Origin: Gorsachius magnificus
Lineage: Eukaryota > Chordata > Aves > Pelecaniformes > Ardeidae
Direction of reading: 5' to 3'
DNA length: 64,000 nt
Assembly: GCA_034008185.1 (NCBI GenBank)
Contig: CM067086.1
Coordinates: forward strand, 64,288,985 to 64,352,984
Shown: positions 43,467 through 57,312 of the stretch, in pieces
Position numbering within the stretch: position 1 is the stretch's first letter
How the letters are laid out: each line of letters opens with the position of its first letter
Program-made: the position numbers and the translations under genes
Notes under the pieces: generated by a model
Database searches by the model: none
What the model was told of the DNA's origin: nothing
Seen by the model: the letters and a program-made list of their open reading frames with translations, nothing else

Positions 43467-45043
43467 GTAATTGGTTTTACTTGCTCATGCACAATTATAT
43501 GCTCATTTCTAGTTTTTCTCTCAAGATTTAAGCTAGCATTATGTTTGTTCTCATGCTGTGTTAGACATTGTGCTAGGAGTTGGGAAGAGACGTTCTTCAC
43601 TTGCAGAGCTAAACAGACAAGGCAACATAGAGGACATATGCAGAGAAAGGGATGCATTTTGACAAATGGCAGACATCCAGCCCCCTTCAGCAATCACCGG
43701 AGAGAGTGGGTGCCTCATCCCACTTCTCTAGACACTTACCTCAGGAGCTAAGACTCTAGGGAAGTACCTGTCTCCCTTTATAACCAGTAAAGAGGGAGAT
43801 GATTAAGCATCTCATCTTGAGGCAGCAAAAAGCAGGGGAGCTGTAAAAAGCTGTAAGAAGTGGGTGAGCTGTAGGGATTTCAATGGATATTGACTCAATG
43901 CCTGGTGTGTCACCCCTCCTTATTCATTATGCAGTCCTTTAATCCCTCTCCTCCCTTGACTTTGATGGAAAGGAAACATCGGGCTGCAGTTGTCCATTTG
44001 AGCCCAGTTGCTGAAAGGTGAGGAGGCACCTCTAAAGGGCTAGAGACAGGGTGGGCCTTGCCTGGTTATGCCCCAAGTTATTTGCAGCTCATCCCCTTCT
44101 CTCACCACTACTGAGGAAGTAAGAATAGTTTTTCTGTGTCTCCTACTGTCATTCTGTTTCAGGACAAGGTATGAATGCTACAGACAACCCTGTTCAAATT
44201 GCTAAATTTCTCCCCATGTCTGGCAAACTTAAATAGAATGTAAGGCTTGATCAGGTATAGACTCAAGCACATACACGATGAACGAATGCTTGAAAATTAT
44301 CCAACAGTTGCCATTAATTTCCAGACAATTTGGACTTACAAAATCCTATACATAAACTATATGTGTGTCTGGCTGATAAATCTTAATATATAACAAGTCT
44401 TTTTCTCCAGTAAAGGCTTCTTCATGATGGCTGGGAAGTAGGATGGTTCAAAAGTCCAGGCTCTTCTTCATTAGGAGCTCATTTGTTAAAGGTCTTCTTG
44501 TAGTAAGGTATCCACTGGGTAGGAGCCAAATTGTGGCACTAATGCAATGAGAAATAAAGTCAACAACCAAGACTCTTGGAAATAGTACTGTCAGAAATGG
44601 TATAAATATTTTTTTTTAAAAGCCTGTTTTCCCAGGAAAACTTGAATGTTCTTTAGGTGTCACACCTGAATACCTAAAAATTAAAAGTGAAGTTGTCTGG
44701 TGAAAATTGGAAATAGTCTGACTCCTGTAAAAGTCATTGAATAGGAATTCCTCTTATGCTCATGGTCATTGGAGGCTGATAGAATCAGATAAAAGACTAC
44801 ATCTCCCAGGGTTACTGGAAGATTATATTATGGTCATGCAACACCCATAATATATGGCTTCGCCCTGCTTCAGAGCAAGGCTAGGGTACTTTCAGAGGAA
44901 GAGCACTCAATACAAATCTTTCAGTTTCTGTTGTCCTGGTAGGTATTGCTAGTTATCTATCCAATTTGAATAGTCATCATTATGTATGGCCTGCTAGTGT
45001 GTCAAATCATCATTATAATTGAATTGGTTTCTTTCTGTTTCAG
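43467..45043 (+). other. Channel intron 3
   Basis: 1,577 bp, no recognised repeat. Confidence 0.7.
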
Positions 45044-45212
45044 AAGAAGATCAAATTTTTGACTCTTTTATTCTTCCTGGCAATGGGGATCCTAGTTTTT
45101 CTGTGCTTGCCATCACTATTCTTCCAGATAACAGAGGGCTGGTCCTACAGTGAAGGAATTTACTTTGCATTTATCACCCTCAGCACCATTGGCTTTGGAG
45201 ATTACGTAGTAG
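45044..45212 (+). CDS. KCNK16: K2P channel exon 4 (M3, filter 2)
   Basis: Acceptor TGTTTCAG|A, donor GTAG|GTAAGG. It encodes residues 162-218: M3 (FLTLLFFLAMGILVFLCLPSL), the second pore helix and filter 2 TIGFGD (209-214), the normal K2P form of the second filter. Confidence 0.93.
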
Positions 45213-48200
45213 GTAAGGTTGCTTTCAGAGAGGAGACGCAGCAAAGCGCCAGGGTTATGACTGTAATTACCGTGGGTTGACTGCACAGGCCACCAATGTG
45301 CTGTAAAGACAAATCTTCTTCTGAGTCTTTGACTAGTCTTTCCCTTCTACAGTTCTGGGGAAAATACTAATTTCTCTGGGATTGCATATGCTGACAAAAG
45401 TACAAAATTGTCTAAATATAATGAAATGCAGTGATTTGGGGTGCAAAGAAGCCAAGTATTTGGGGGAGGGAAGGGGAAGTGTTGGGGGAGAATTCAAGGA
45501 GCCTAGGAATTTGCATATACCAAAATGGAACAGCTTGCGACAGTCATTCAAAATAAGGCATGTATCCCTGCTTTAGCCATCTAAGACTTATGTTTCAAAG
45601 TGTAAAGAAGTAAGTGGCCATGTTTCAGAAGACATGATTTTACACAACAAACTGAGAGGTGGAAATCCTAGTCATAGGAAATGGGAAATCCAGGCAGTCT
45701 ATGAGAAGTGGGGCTTAAACAAATTTATCACTGGAAAAGTGGCCTTCCTTAGTCTCCTATGCATTACTGGAGGCTCTCTGTCTTCACAAGCCAGAGCTTA
45801 GGATCTCCCCTGAAGACGAACTGTTTAAGCTATACTCCAGCATGCTGGAGTGCTTCTCTAAACACTTCCATGGATCTGCTGACCAAAATACACTCTCCAT
45901 TGAATAAGCTTCCAGAGGAACTCCAAAATGATCACCAGGAGCAAGATCGGTGTCCACAGAAGAAGCAATCAAACACCTGGTCTCCATGGAGAATCAAAGA
46001 TATCTCTACAACAACCTGTCCTGCCAGCATCTTGCCATCCTGAACTTCTCATCAGCGGAGATATGAGAAGGAAGGTCTGAAGCTAATACTTCAGCACCAG
46101 TGCTGTCCCCACAGAGAATCTGGAAGCCTCACGTCCCTTTCCGATGGACCAACATTCACCACAGAACAAACTCTAGGCTCTCAAGCCTTGCAGAAGTGCA
46201 AGATGGTCCTTGGAGACTGGCTGGCAGCCTTTCTGTGAGTTGGAAAGATTTCTTACATCAGGCTGAGGATCTTGGCAGAGGGAGCCCACAAGCTTTTGCA
46301 GACACTGATGTTCCCTGCTGACCTTAATTTCTCTGAGTCTGCTAAAAAGGCTGGGTAGTGCTTTGACGATCCAGCTGACATCTTGCTTGTTTGTATGAGT
46401 TTAGTCATCATAATGATCTTGTAGCCTAGCTGATGGCTAATTCATGCAATGGCAATGAGTTGATTAGGCCACATTTCCCCGCCAGTTAACTCCCCCCTCT
46501 TGTTACAAAGCACAGGAAGCAGTGTCCCCTGAAATTCCCCTTCATATAATCCAGAGAAAGATTCTTTGTCTCCAACAGTAGCTAAGCAGCATTTCCTTGA
46601 ACACGACACAGAACTCAGGCATCAGCAAGGAATCTGCATCGCACAGCAGTGGCCTCTTTGCTCACTATTTTCTCCAGCCAGGGCCAATCTTTGTCACTGC
46701 AGTGGAGGTCAATAGGGCACAGGCATTTATTTCCTAACCATCTGTAGGACTGATAACTCTGGCCTGTGTGATACTGAGCACCTCTAACTTCAGTGACGTG
46801 GAATATAAGAAGGTGGAGAGTGGCTGGTGCAGTGCAGGAGAAAAACTGGACATCAAACTGGTGCATTCTTTCCCCTTGTCCAAATTAGAAATGTATTTTA
46901 CAGTAACGACAGCAAGTCACAGCCTGAAAACTACCTCCATAGCACTTTCCTCCTCTGCAGCCACATTATTTTACAAATACCGTTAAAAAATAACAACTAG
47001 ATAGGCCTCTCGGCTCTGTGATTTCATCTTCATTAAGATGACTTAACTGGAGCTGAAATGTTTTTCCCTGCAGTATTTATCTCAACTGACCTTACACAAT
47101 GGTGATAAAATTATGATAAGTTTAATGCCTCACATCTTCACAAGGAAACAAGCAGAATCAGTGACTGCTCTGGGTATTATGCAGTTAGAATTGATTACAG
47201 GTGACAAATGGATTTGTGGTGGCCAAGTGGAACAGAACAGGTTTGAGTTTATTTGCATTTTAGTAATTCAAAACTAGTTTGTAGCTGTTGTACTTCAAGC
47301 ATGAGATAAAGCCTGGTTTGGGTAGGGAGACACCCTAGGAAGATGGCAGGGTCTGGATTTAACTGTAATACATGTACACATAGGTGATACTTCTAGGGTG
47401 AAACTCCCCTTGGGCTGTAAACTGAATTTATGCCCTGATGAAATCCAGTTTTCAGTTAACATTACAAAGATATTGCTCATTGCTTTGCTAACCCCACAGC
47501 ACGAACTTCAGATAAGAGCACAAAAGGAGATGCTTTGTAGCAAGGCTGGCATCCCCTCTGCCAACTCAACCCCAGCAGAAGAATAAGAAACAGCTGTTGG
47601 ATATCTATCCATGAGGACAAACCATCCCACTCCTGCCCCATCTCCAGAGCTCTTGCATGATGAAGTACAAAAATCCTGCACATTGATCTATGCAGTACAG
47701 AGAACTGCAGGACTTGAAAAGAGTCACCAGCATCCTAGCTCCTTCTGGGCAGCTTCACAATGGGAAATGATCCACCAGGTTCGTGGTGATCTCCCTGTCC
47801 ACGCACTTTACTGAGTTATCTACTACCTCGAGTCACCCTTGACAGTGACTTACAGCACTCAATAAGCAATATCACCAAGTTTTCCTGCAGGTGCCAGGCC
47901 GTATCAGCTGTATCATGATGATAACGTTGTGCGGGACTAAGTGCAGGAGGAGCAAGTGCTCTCTGTATGTTGGTGGTGGATTGCTGATGCCTGAAGAAAC
48001 AAATGCAATGACCCATGCCATTCTGTGTTGCTGGCTGATGTTAAGAGGTGTGGACTGCATGAATTAAGCTTCAGTCTGCTGGTTGCCCACACAGAAAGTT
48101 GTGTTCTTGGCATGTGTCAGTGAGTTCTCATCAGTCACCTAGTTTTTTAATGGAGGAAGCTCCTGAAGCCATTCAAAAATAAAGTAGGAATTGCAACTAC

Positions 48201-48738
48201 TCTCTTTGTATGGCCAAGGGTACCCATAATTTAAAGCAAATATTTATTGGGTTATAATCACACTTTATAGAAATACACAGAATTATAATAACCTAGGTAG
48301 CAATAGTCGTGTGTTTATAGTGGCCCACTGCACCCTGGGTTTTGTGCTTTGGGAGTTCAGGAATATTTTCAGGATAATACAATATAATTTTACACTACTT
48401 CCCACATCATTGCGTTTACTTGTAGATGCAGAGGTTGAACTGGGATTGGTATGCTACAAGGGGAAAAAAAATATCCTATTTTGCTGCTAATTCACCTCAA
48501 TCCCAGTATATCTTTTTGACAGGTCAGCATGTTTGTGCTAGCATATATCGGTTTATTGCAAGAGACTTGCCCAGCCTTAACCTAATGCCAGGGAGGTGAG
48601 AGACTCCACTACAATGACAAAGTCACCTTAAAGTACTCAATATAAAATACATGGATGAAATCATCAGGCTGGCCCACTTTACACTGGCAAAGCAATTTTA
48701 ACTGGTTAATTTTCTTCTTTCTGTCCCCTTATCTGCAG
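45213..48738 (+). other. Channel intron 4
   Basis: 3,526 bp. No supported exon, RNA or repeat family. Confidence 0.7.
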
Positions 48739-49097
48739 GTAAACAGCGTGGCAGGCATTACTTTTCCTACTACCGAATGCTGGTGGCCATATGGATTCTT
48801 TTTGGCCTTGCCTGGATTGCTCTCCTATTTAATTTATTGACAACGCTACTAGAAGACACTGAAGAAATAATTGTCAAGGATCTCCATCAAATTGGAAAGG
48901 TGAGTAAGGACAACGAAGCAAGCCAACAAAGAAGATGCTGGCCTGCTCAATTTATTCCAGAAGAAGAACTACTACCACCACGTGCTGGAGGGGATGCACA
49001 GAAAATGGAGTCATTAGCAGCAGATTCTGAACACACAAAAAATGAAAAAAATGGGGTTTCTTTTAGCAAAACTATTGCCATAACATATGAGAATTGA
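48739..49097 (+). CDS. KCNK16: K2P channel exon 5 (M4, C-terminal tail)
   Basis: Acceptor TATCTGCAG|G. It encodes residues 218-336: a short external stretch, M4 (MLVAIWILFGLAWIALLFNLL) and a charged cytosolic tail to the stop at 49095-49097. R230 (in FSYYRML) sits where TALK/TASK-2 channels carry the extracellular pH-sensing basic residue. After K271 the sequence reads AAG|GTGAGTAAG, a near-perfect splice donor inside the exon, so the tail 272-336 may be only one of two C-termini. Confidence 0.85.
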
Positions 49098-49148
49098 ATT
49101 CTTCATTGGAGAGTTGCTAGTGAATTATTCTGAAGAAATTCCCATGGA

Positions 49149-49154
49149 AATAAA
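49149..49154 (+). terminator. Likely poly(A) signal of the channel gene
   Basis: AATAAA 52 bases after the stop codon. A second AATAAA is at 49654-49659. Which one is used cannot be told. Confidence 0.45.
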
Positions 49155-49659
49155 ATTTCTCCTACCTTTTGCTAATATACATCCTTTCAGAACTCAAGAC
49201 TTACCGTTACACAAAGCCCGAATATTAACGGTAAGAAATTTACCCCTCAGTCTGCAGCTAGGTTGTGCTAACAACCCAAGAAGTGCACTTGTTTTGCAAG
49301 GTGTTTTTAAGGTGCTTCCACAAAAATGCAGAGGAGGGGCATAGCAGAGCTTGCTCGTTCTATTTGGATTTTGCTGCTTGCAAGAAATCATGTCTCTTCC
49401 AAGAACTGACATGCACGAGCTTTTTTGAGGCATTGCATACCACCTTTGGAAGAAGAAATAAGGTTATATGACTTAATAGATACCTGATTTGAGCCATCAG
49501 ATTGGATAAGCTATTATGATCTGAAAGACGTGTTTAAAGGACAAGACCTGGGCTCAGTTCAGAGACACTAGAAGCATCTAATGGGCAGGGTTAGAAAAAG
49601 GTTAGCATGTTAGAAATTATTAATTCTACCTCTTCCTTTTTTATACTAAGATAAATAAA

Positions 49660-52600
49660 GGCCATTTCACTGTTTATCCCTGTGCAGTTGAAAAACCTTT
49701 CCGATGATGTTTATAAAGAACATATAAACTCATGTCTTTAGTTCAAATTTTATAATGATTTTATTCTACAAGCATTTCATAAGAACAGAGGCTGGTTTAA
49801 ATGGAGGAGTCCTCACTGCATCAGAGCCTTGCTGCCACATTTGTGTTCCATAGGAGCTATAAAGTAATTTAAAAACAATTCTGTTGTGCTGTGCTAAGGC
49901 AGCTTTCCAAGTGTGAGTGTTGTCTAAACAGTGCAGCCTAACCAGGTAAAAAAAGGATGTCAAATCTGGGCATGGTGTTTCAGATGTACCATCTGGCATG
50001 CAGGATATCCCTGGGTGAAGACCCTGGCCTTTAGAGGCTCAATCAGGTGCCTTGTGTGTGTCAAGTGTGCACAAAACCCCTACCTTGAAGTGCTGGCAAA
50101 GCAGCTGTGGTAGACACAGTCATAGGGGTGAAAAGTTCCATGGATGTCTATGGTTACACCAAAAGTCAGCCTAGTCCAGTATCTGATCTTTCACCATGCC
50201 TACTAGCATATGCCCCCCAAATAGAGTAAGAATGAGGCAGCTCTGCCATGCTCCCGTGCTGGGGTGCAATCCCTCTTCCAGCAGTTGGTGGCTCAAAGGC
50301 TGCCCAAACAAGATGTGGGGTCTCCGTACTGCAAAGCCCATGAACTTGCCAAAATGCTGAACTCACATCAGCACCCACAGGATCGACCCAAGGCAGTCCG
50401 TAGGTTCAGTACACAAAGTGCCTCCCTTTGATGGTGCTGAACATGTTGCTTGATGGGTTTTCATGACATCCTCAAGTTCCTATTTTGTCAGACAGTGAAT
50501 AATTGTTCTCAGCTCGCCCTACGGGTGTTAGTTACAGCAAAACGAGCCCTTGCCAGAGGTATTCCTGTATGAAAGTGGGAATAAATTACAGCTATAAAGC
50601 AATTTTAGGCCATAAAGATGCAATCAGCCTTGAAGTTGAATTAATAACTATTTCAGTCAAACAAAACCACACTTCTTGCCAAAAGAGCTCTGCTGGTTCA
50701 AGACCTGGCTTGTAGACCTGACCAAATATGTACTTTCTTTCCCTCCTCAAATTATTTTCCAGCGTTGCCCTTAAGGCTGACTTCTGGCCTGATATGTCTC
50801 ACTCTCAGTAAACCTTTCTGGAGGCAGCAGGAACAAAACGGGGGCAAGGTGGCAGGGGTCTCATAGGACACAGTGGTCCTTGTGCAAGCCATGACCCTGT
50901 TGCTATCACAAGGCAACACCATAGCCAGGCAGAGAAAGTGGCTGGATGCTCCCGGGCAGGGATGTCTTCACCTCTCTGTGTTCCCCTCTCACCAAGCATT
51001 GACTCATATTATTATTTTCCAGGAATCATTTTTTCTCTTCTGTCTTTTCCCAGCCCTTCCTACAAGGACCATTAACCCCACCCCCAACCCCACAGAGGTA
51101 CTGTCAGGGCTGGTTTAGGAAGAGGTGATCTGCCTTGGGGTGCAATGGCCATTTTGCACAGCCTCTCATAGTTCCTTCCAGGTCAGTTCCTGGTGTTTGG
51201 TGCTCCCGAGCCCCAAGGTGGCAGGCAGGGCCTCTGGGCCAGCACAACACATCTATTTGCTGTCTCTCTTGCTGGAGAGAAAGAAGAGCCTCTAGGGAAC
51301 ATCTTGAAGTCAAGACACCTCTGAAGGGTTTTCTTCAACTTATTCCTACTGTCCCTCTTGGTCCCTGCCATGACAGATAACATAGCCTGGCCCTGAAACA
51401 AGCTGGTAATGTCCCACTGCAACAAGGAGCAATCGAGGATGCTTGTTTAGACATTCCAGGAAGGGCAAGAGAGACGGCCCATGGTCTCTGGCCGTAAACA
51501 GCAAGCACAGAGCCAGGCAGTGGCTCTTGGAACAGAATAGGACAAATTCTCTGTCCTTCACACTGGTGGGTATTTAACAACAAGCCATGAAAAGCAATCA
51601 CTTTTCACAAACCGTTTCCAAAAGTCAGTCCGCCCTGTGCAGTTATTGTCCTAGTGTGCAGGCAATTCACCTTTTGACTCATACACCCTTGCCACGCTCC
51701 CTGGGTAAGGGTGTGCCCCTCCAGACATGGCACCGAGGGACGGAACAACTCACCCAGGGCCAGGGGTTGCGGGAAACGTGGGCCGGAATGGCCATCATGG
51801 GGCTATCCCCAATGAAGGCACCAGGAACTGAGGTGTCCCTTCAGCTGCAGATGCCAGCCTGGGAACAGAGAAAACACATCCACAAGCATAAAAAAACATG
51901 CAAGGTCTCAGGAGAATTTCAGGTAAGTGCCCTAAGAAAGAAGAGCGGCCGTTCACACCCCCTGGCACTCCCGAGGACGGCTTTGGCAGGAGGGGCTCAG
52001 CTTTGCTTCTTGTGCCCTCTCGTGGCTGCCTGCAGACCCCTTCCCTTCGCAGTTCTGCCAGCTTCAGGCAGTTTTTTACCCTGATGTAACAGGTACAGCC
52101 TGAGCCACTGCAGTCCCAGGACAGCAGCTTTGTCACTGTGAACCTGAGGAAGCCATCCTGGATTTTTATGCAGTTCTTACAAACTCGCTAAGGCCTAAAA
52201 CATGCCTCATTCTCAAGAAAGAGATGGGGATGGGCACCCAGAACTGGTCCAGCTAGGGATACTGCCTTGTACCCACACCGAAACAGCTTTGTGGAGGTCA
52301 GCTGGGGATGCAACAGCTTTCTGCCGGCCAACCATCATGTGAAGGACCCTCACTGGCAGCAGGCAGGGTGCTGATGACTCTCCCACCATCTGCCCCATGC
52401 ACCAGCTTCCCCAACATAACATCTGCTGCAGGACTGAGGCATACATTCACACCCTCTGTCCCATGGGGAAAGGGATTGATCCAGAAAAAAATCTGCAAAA
52501 CAGAAGGTTTGGGTGCAGGTTTTGGGGCCAGGATGAGCTGGCCCGCTCTGCGGCAGCCTGGAGGGCAGGCAGGGCCTCATGCAGCAGAAGGGGTGGAGAC

Positions 52601-55600
52601 AGAAGCTGCAGATACATGGAAGAAAGAACCAGCACCAGAGGGTGTGTGGTCCTCTCCGCTGGGAAAGGCAAGGGAAAAGCCCAGGAAAGGGTGGGAGAGG
52701 AACTTTTTTGGATGCGATATTGTTCCTCATGCTTACACTGAGCAATAAAGCTGTCTCCAGAAGGGCTTAGGCACAGCAACAAATCTCTCCAGGGCTGGAG
52801 CAAGCAGCCTCTTACAGCATTAGCATCCTCTGAGCACTGCACAACCGCAGCAGACCTTGTCCTTGCATCACCCCTGAAAGAGGGAGCTGTTGCTTTCTGT
52901 GCAGATAGTAGGGGCCCCAGAGAAAATGAAGTGTTATCACTTGACCTCATGCATGAGACCTTTGGCAAACACCTGGTCCAGTGCTCTCTCAACCAGGACC
53001 AGGTGTCCTGGTATTGCTTACAAAATTAGACCCAGCTAGTGGTTCTGTAATTGCTGAGGTTAAGAAAAATAATCTTGAATTGAGAGCAAAGTTAGAGCAG
53101 AGCTTCTCCGCAGCTGGAGATTTTAAATGGTCCCAAGACTTTTAATTCATGACTGTAAGCCAGGCTCCGGCTCTTCTTCTGCACATTCCCCTTCCCAGGG
53201 GAGAGAAAACAGGAATAAAATCCATTCTGAAATCCCTGTTCTGCCAAGTGGGGAGGTGACAGCCATCCTCCGGAGACCAGGCAGAGGGGCTCTCCATCAC
53301 AGATCTGCACAGCCTGGAGCCTTTCCCAGGAGCTGCTCAAAGTCCTTGCTATGACCATGCCCCACTGCGCTGCTCAGGGAAACCCAATTTTCACGGAGCA
53401 GCCTCTTGTGCAACTGCCAGCTCTCCCACTGCAGCTTGTTTTCAAATGGGAAACATATCTAAGGCAAGCCAAATACTTTCCCATACATTAAACCAGTTGC
53501 TGAAAAACTCCAGGAGTATGATCGTGAAATATATTATCTTGGATTAAATGGCAGCAGCATGTTCCTGCATTCAGTCTGGGCTGCTGCTCATACATCACCC
53601 ACGTCTTTGCTGCCAGCTAGCAAACAGTGTGCATTTCTACACTTGAAACCAAGGAAATGCCATGAGGAATTATCTTTCCCTCAGAAAGAAGCCCCTCAGA
53701 AATTCAATTGCCTCCAGAGAGAATAGGAGAAACTGCACTTTGATCTGTCTTTAATTAGTATATGGGATTGTTTAGGGATCTTTTGAGGTCTCCTTCAATT
53801 AATAGCCAGTTCATTTGGAGAGATTAGTTTTTTTCTGGAAGCAGACAGACTACTCAAAGCAGCGGAACAGCTTGGCTAATGTAACATCATATAGCCAGTG
53901 GGATAATTTTTTTACAGAAATTACTAAATGTGGGCCACACACATGCTATTTTCCTCTCTGTCACACTTGGACATGTGCTTTCTCATCTGACTTGTGACCA
54001 AAAGACACTGGATCCAGCTCAGAACTGGTTTAACAAACATAGCAAATCACTCTCCAAAGACCCATTCTCCATCCCTCACAATTGCACTCAAAGAAACAAA
54101 AAAAATCAGATTTTGTTGTCATCCAAGTCCCCTTGTATCATTCCAGCAGGATTTAAAGTGGTCTTGAAGATTTCCCTTGAGGTTTTATACCAGCTCTCAC
54201 ACTGTAAGGAACGGGGATCGCTGGCACATGCAGCTGAGGACCGGCCTAGGCAACATTGCTGGTGCCATGCTAGCAAAGTCAGTATTTAGCTATTCTGGGG
54301 CGAAAAAGTTGGGGGGAAAGAAAAAATGCTGCCTTCCAGAGAACCTTGTCCATGCTCTTGCATCCCTACAGCTGGCCTCACCTCCACCTCAGGACATGAA
54401 CTCAAACAGCTCCAAATCTACTTTGAAAATTCAGCGTTTTCTATCATGAGGGATTCTGGACTTGATTAGGGTAATTCTCTACAAGAGGTTTGGAAAGGCT
54501 CATCTTGCTCAGTTAAAGTTAGGGCACTTATTGAATCCATATAATTACTGGTTCAACATGATTTAGGAGACATGTCTCCTGAATAAAGGCTTTCCAAATT
54601 TCTCTTTCAATTATTCTCACATATGCGGTTGGAAACCATAGCTGTACTTTTGTGGTGAGATGCTGAAGCATGAAATAATACATTCCCAGAAACAGAGATA
54701 TACTGATAAGCAGAACGAGAATGCTAATAATAACAAGCATGCGTCACTGAAAAATGAAGGGAGGTACAACTTTCAATTTAAGTTAATGCCTTCTTTGGGA
54801 GGAATTAGCCAGAAAGATGCTGATATGCTCAAAGAACAAATGCGTCTTGAGGTGAATCCAGCTTCTCAAAGTGAAAAATGACTGTTCATCATAGCAAGGC
54901 ATGGAGAAAATCATGCATCAAGACCAGAAAAGAACATAAGTCAAAATTTTTGCTGAAAATCCCCTAGAATTCACAGTTCCGTTCATTTAAATGACTCATT
55001 GAGTGCTTTAAAAACAAGGTTAAGGTCTTAAATTTAAAATGGCTTTAGACATATACTAGAAACCAAGGATGAAACCTGAGCAGAGCTCTGTCTATTCTCA
55101 ACTTCAAAAGTCCAGGCATTCATCTCAAAATATAACATGCTGTCTCAGAATGAGAAAGATGCAAGAAGCCCAGTATGGGCACCTTCCACTTGCTAGACAC
55201 CAATTCTGCCTCCTCAAGCAGTTTGCCTCTTTGCAAAACATGCAGGAGCTATTCAGCATCTCTCCTGTGCTAGTCTGCTGCAACAGAAATGCTGGGGTCG
55301 GGCTAGGTATATTGCCCAAAAGTAGATATAAATCAATTAGAGATTAAATTCCCATCTCTGCAGAACTTTGGCCAGCTTCCCAATTGCCAGTATAAAACTC
55401 CAATACCTAAATGTTCTTTTAGAAGATTTATTTTTCCTTTCTTCCTTTCCTTCCTTGTTTCTTTCTTCCTTACAGACCTCAGGTTGGTGATGGGATGAAG
55501 AATGGATGCAGAAGAGTTAACTACAGTCCCAGAAATGCTTGGGCAGCTCCTAGAGAAACATGGTCCAGCAGCAAGGTCTACAAAGTGCTTAAAAGTTGAG

Positions 55601-56060
55601 TGTAATAGCAGCAGGGGTAGTGCAATTTGGTGATGCCAAATAGCCAAAAATTGCCAGGAGGAAACCAAAAAGAGGAATTCCCAGCAGTGGTTGTAAAAAT
55701 CTATTCCTTGCTTGCAGTAGGCCTCTGAGCAAAAGCCTGAATGCAAGCTGCCCTGGCTCTTTGCTCAAACGTGGCTTGTTTGTAGGGCTGGGGTTTGGTA
55801 ACGACACTTCTCAGTCACCATCCCGCAGCTCTTTCTGTGGGCTCAGCCTGACTTGGCAAACTGACAAGCAAAGGTGGAAAACATCCTCTTAGGATGCAAA
55901 TGCTAAGGGAGAAGCATGATTTCTGGTGCATGACAATTTGCATACTGGTATTTGTAGTAATAAACAGCAATAAACCATACCAAAGTGGATAGGGCTTTGG
56001 TGTATCTGTCAGGGTATCTTTGAGTGACACTTTTGGGAAGTTAAAAGTATGACTGGAAAT
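49660..56060. other. Intergenic sequence, no supported gene
   Basis: About 6.4 kb. Several frames of 60-180 codons on both strands, none with family features or splice support. No repeat family recognised with confidence. Confidence 0.5.
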
Positions 56061-56109
56061 TTCCATGTAAAGAGCCTTGCTTTGGCATACAGTTTTCTCA
56101 GTTAACGTG

Positions 56110-56332
56110 GTTCATGGGCAAAAGCAGAGAATGGCAACCTCATGGAACGGGTTGCCCAGAGTGGAGGCCCCATCCCTGGAAACATTCAAGACCAGGTTGG
56201 ATGGGGCTCTGAGCAACCTGATCTGGTTAAAGGTGTCCCTGCGCACTGCAGGGGGGTTGGACTAGATGACCTCTAGGAGTCCCTTCCAACCCAAAACATT
56301 CTATGATTCTGTGATTCTATGATTCTATGCTA
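56110..56332 (+). repeat. CR1 LINE 3' fragment
   Basis: Short CR1 end (WNGLPRVEAPSLETFKTRLD) with its tail ATTCTATGATTCTGTGATTC near 56305-56325. Confidence 0.92.
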
Positions 56333-57235
56333 AAACCCCCAAAGCCCTTACTTACCTCACAGATGCCAAAAAGCAGAGAAGTGAGTTACAGAAATGTTGT
56401 GACTCCACCACTAGGGCCATCCATTGTACATGGTGACAGCATGGCAAGGAGAGGTGGCACAGAGAAGAAGGACAGGCAGAGCACTCTTCCCTACGGGATT
56501 ATGGATAGTGGCTCATTTTTGGGGTCAGCAGTGTAAGACAGACTGCATTGTAGGTGGGCGCCTCCTTATGAACATCAGCAATGCTCCAGATGTCCATCAC
56601 CTGAGACAGTAAGCCCATTTTCCATCATCTGAAAGCCTAATTCAGTTTTCTGTGACTTTCAAACAGCTTGTCTTGTATCCAGACCTGTCTTATTTGAGTT
56701 TGAGTTCACATCTACTGACCACATCATGAGCAGATGTCACTTACAGAGGGAACCAGAGCAAACATGCTAAATGCTACCCAAATCAGCAACAGGATTTCCG
56801 CAGATATATCCAGACAGTTAGGCATGCCCCAGGGTCAAATCGCCCTGGCATAGCAGGTTAGCCAGAAGGTGCTTCTTCCAAAACGCAGCCATGGAAGATG
56901 AGCAAAAAGCTCTATAAAAATAACCGTGCATGCACACTGCCACGGCATAGCCTCCAGATGTCAGCATCAACCCAAGCAAGAGAGAGGCACAGCGCAAACG
57001 GTGCAGAAAAGCCCTACTCGCAAGCTGTGCCTTCCAGAAACACGCTCCTGCAGTCCCTGCCCTCCTGCCTGGGACACAGACAGACAGACAGGAGGGTTTC
57101 CAATTCCTCTGGGAAAAGTGCTCGGTTCACAGACAGAACCAAGGGATGTTTGTTGCTGTGCACGCAGGCATTTTACATGCACGTTATATTGATGTAGACC
57201 ACATGTGTGCTTCTGTGCATGTAGGTGCTTATCAC
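56333..57235. other. Intergenic sequence
   Basis: Nothing supported. Confidence 0.4.
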
Positions 57236-57312
57236 CTATATATATATATATATATGTGAGATATAGATATATTGATCGATAGATTGATAGATCGATTGAT
57301 ACATAGATATAA
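57236..57312. repeat. (TA)n and GAT-rich microsatellite
   Basis: A pure TA run (about 57236-57255) followed by GATA/GATC/GATT-type repeats. Confidence 0.9.

Noticed and set aside
51587..52084. 165-codon frame with a donor-like CAG|GTAAGT at 51922, possible downstream channel exon
   Set aside because: No clear acceptor at the right phase and no resemblance to a channel tail.
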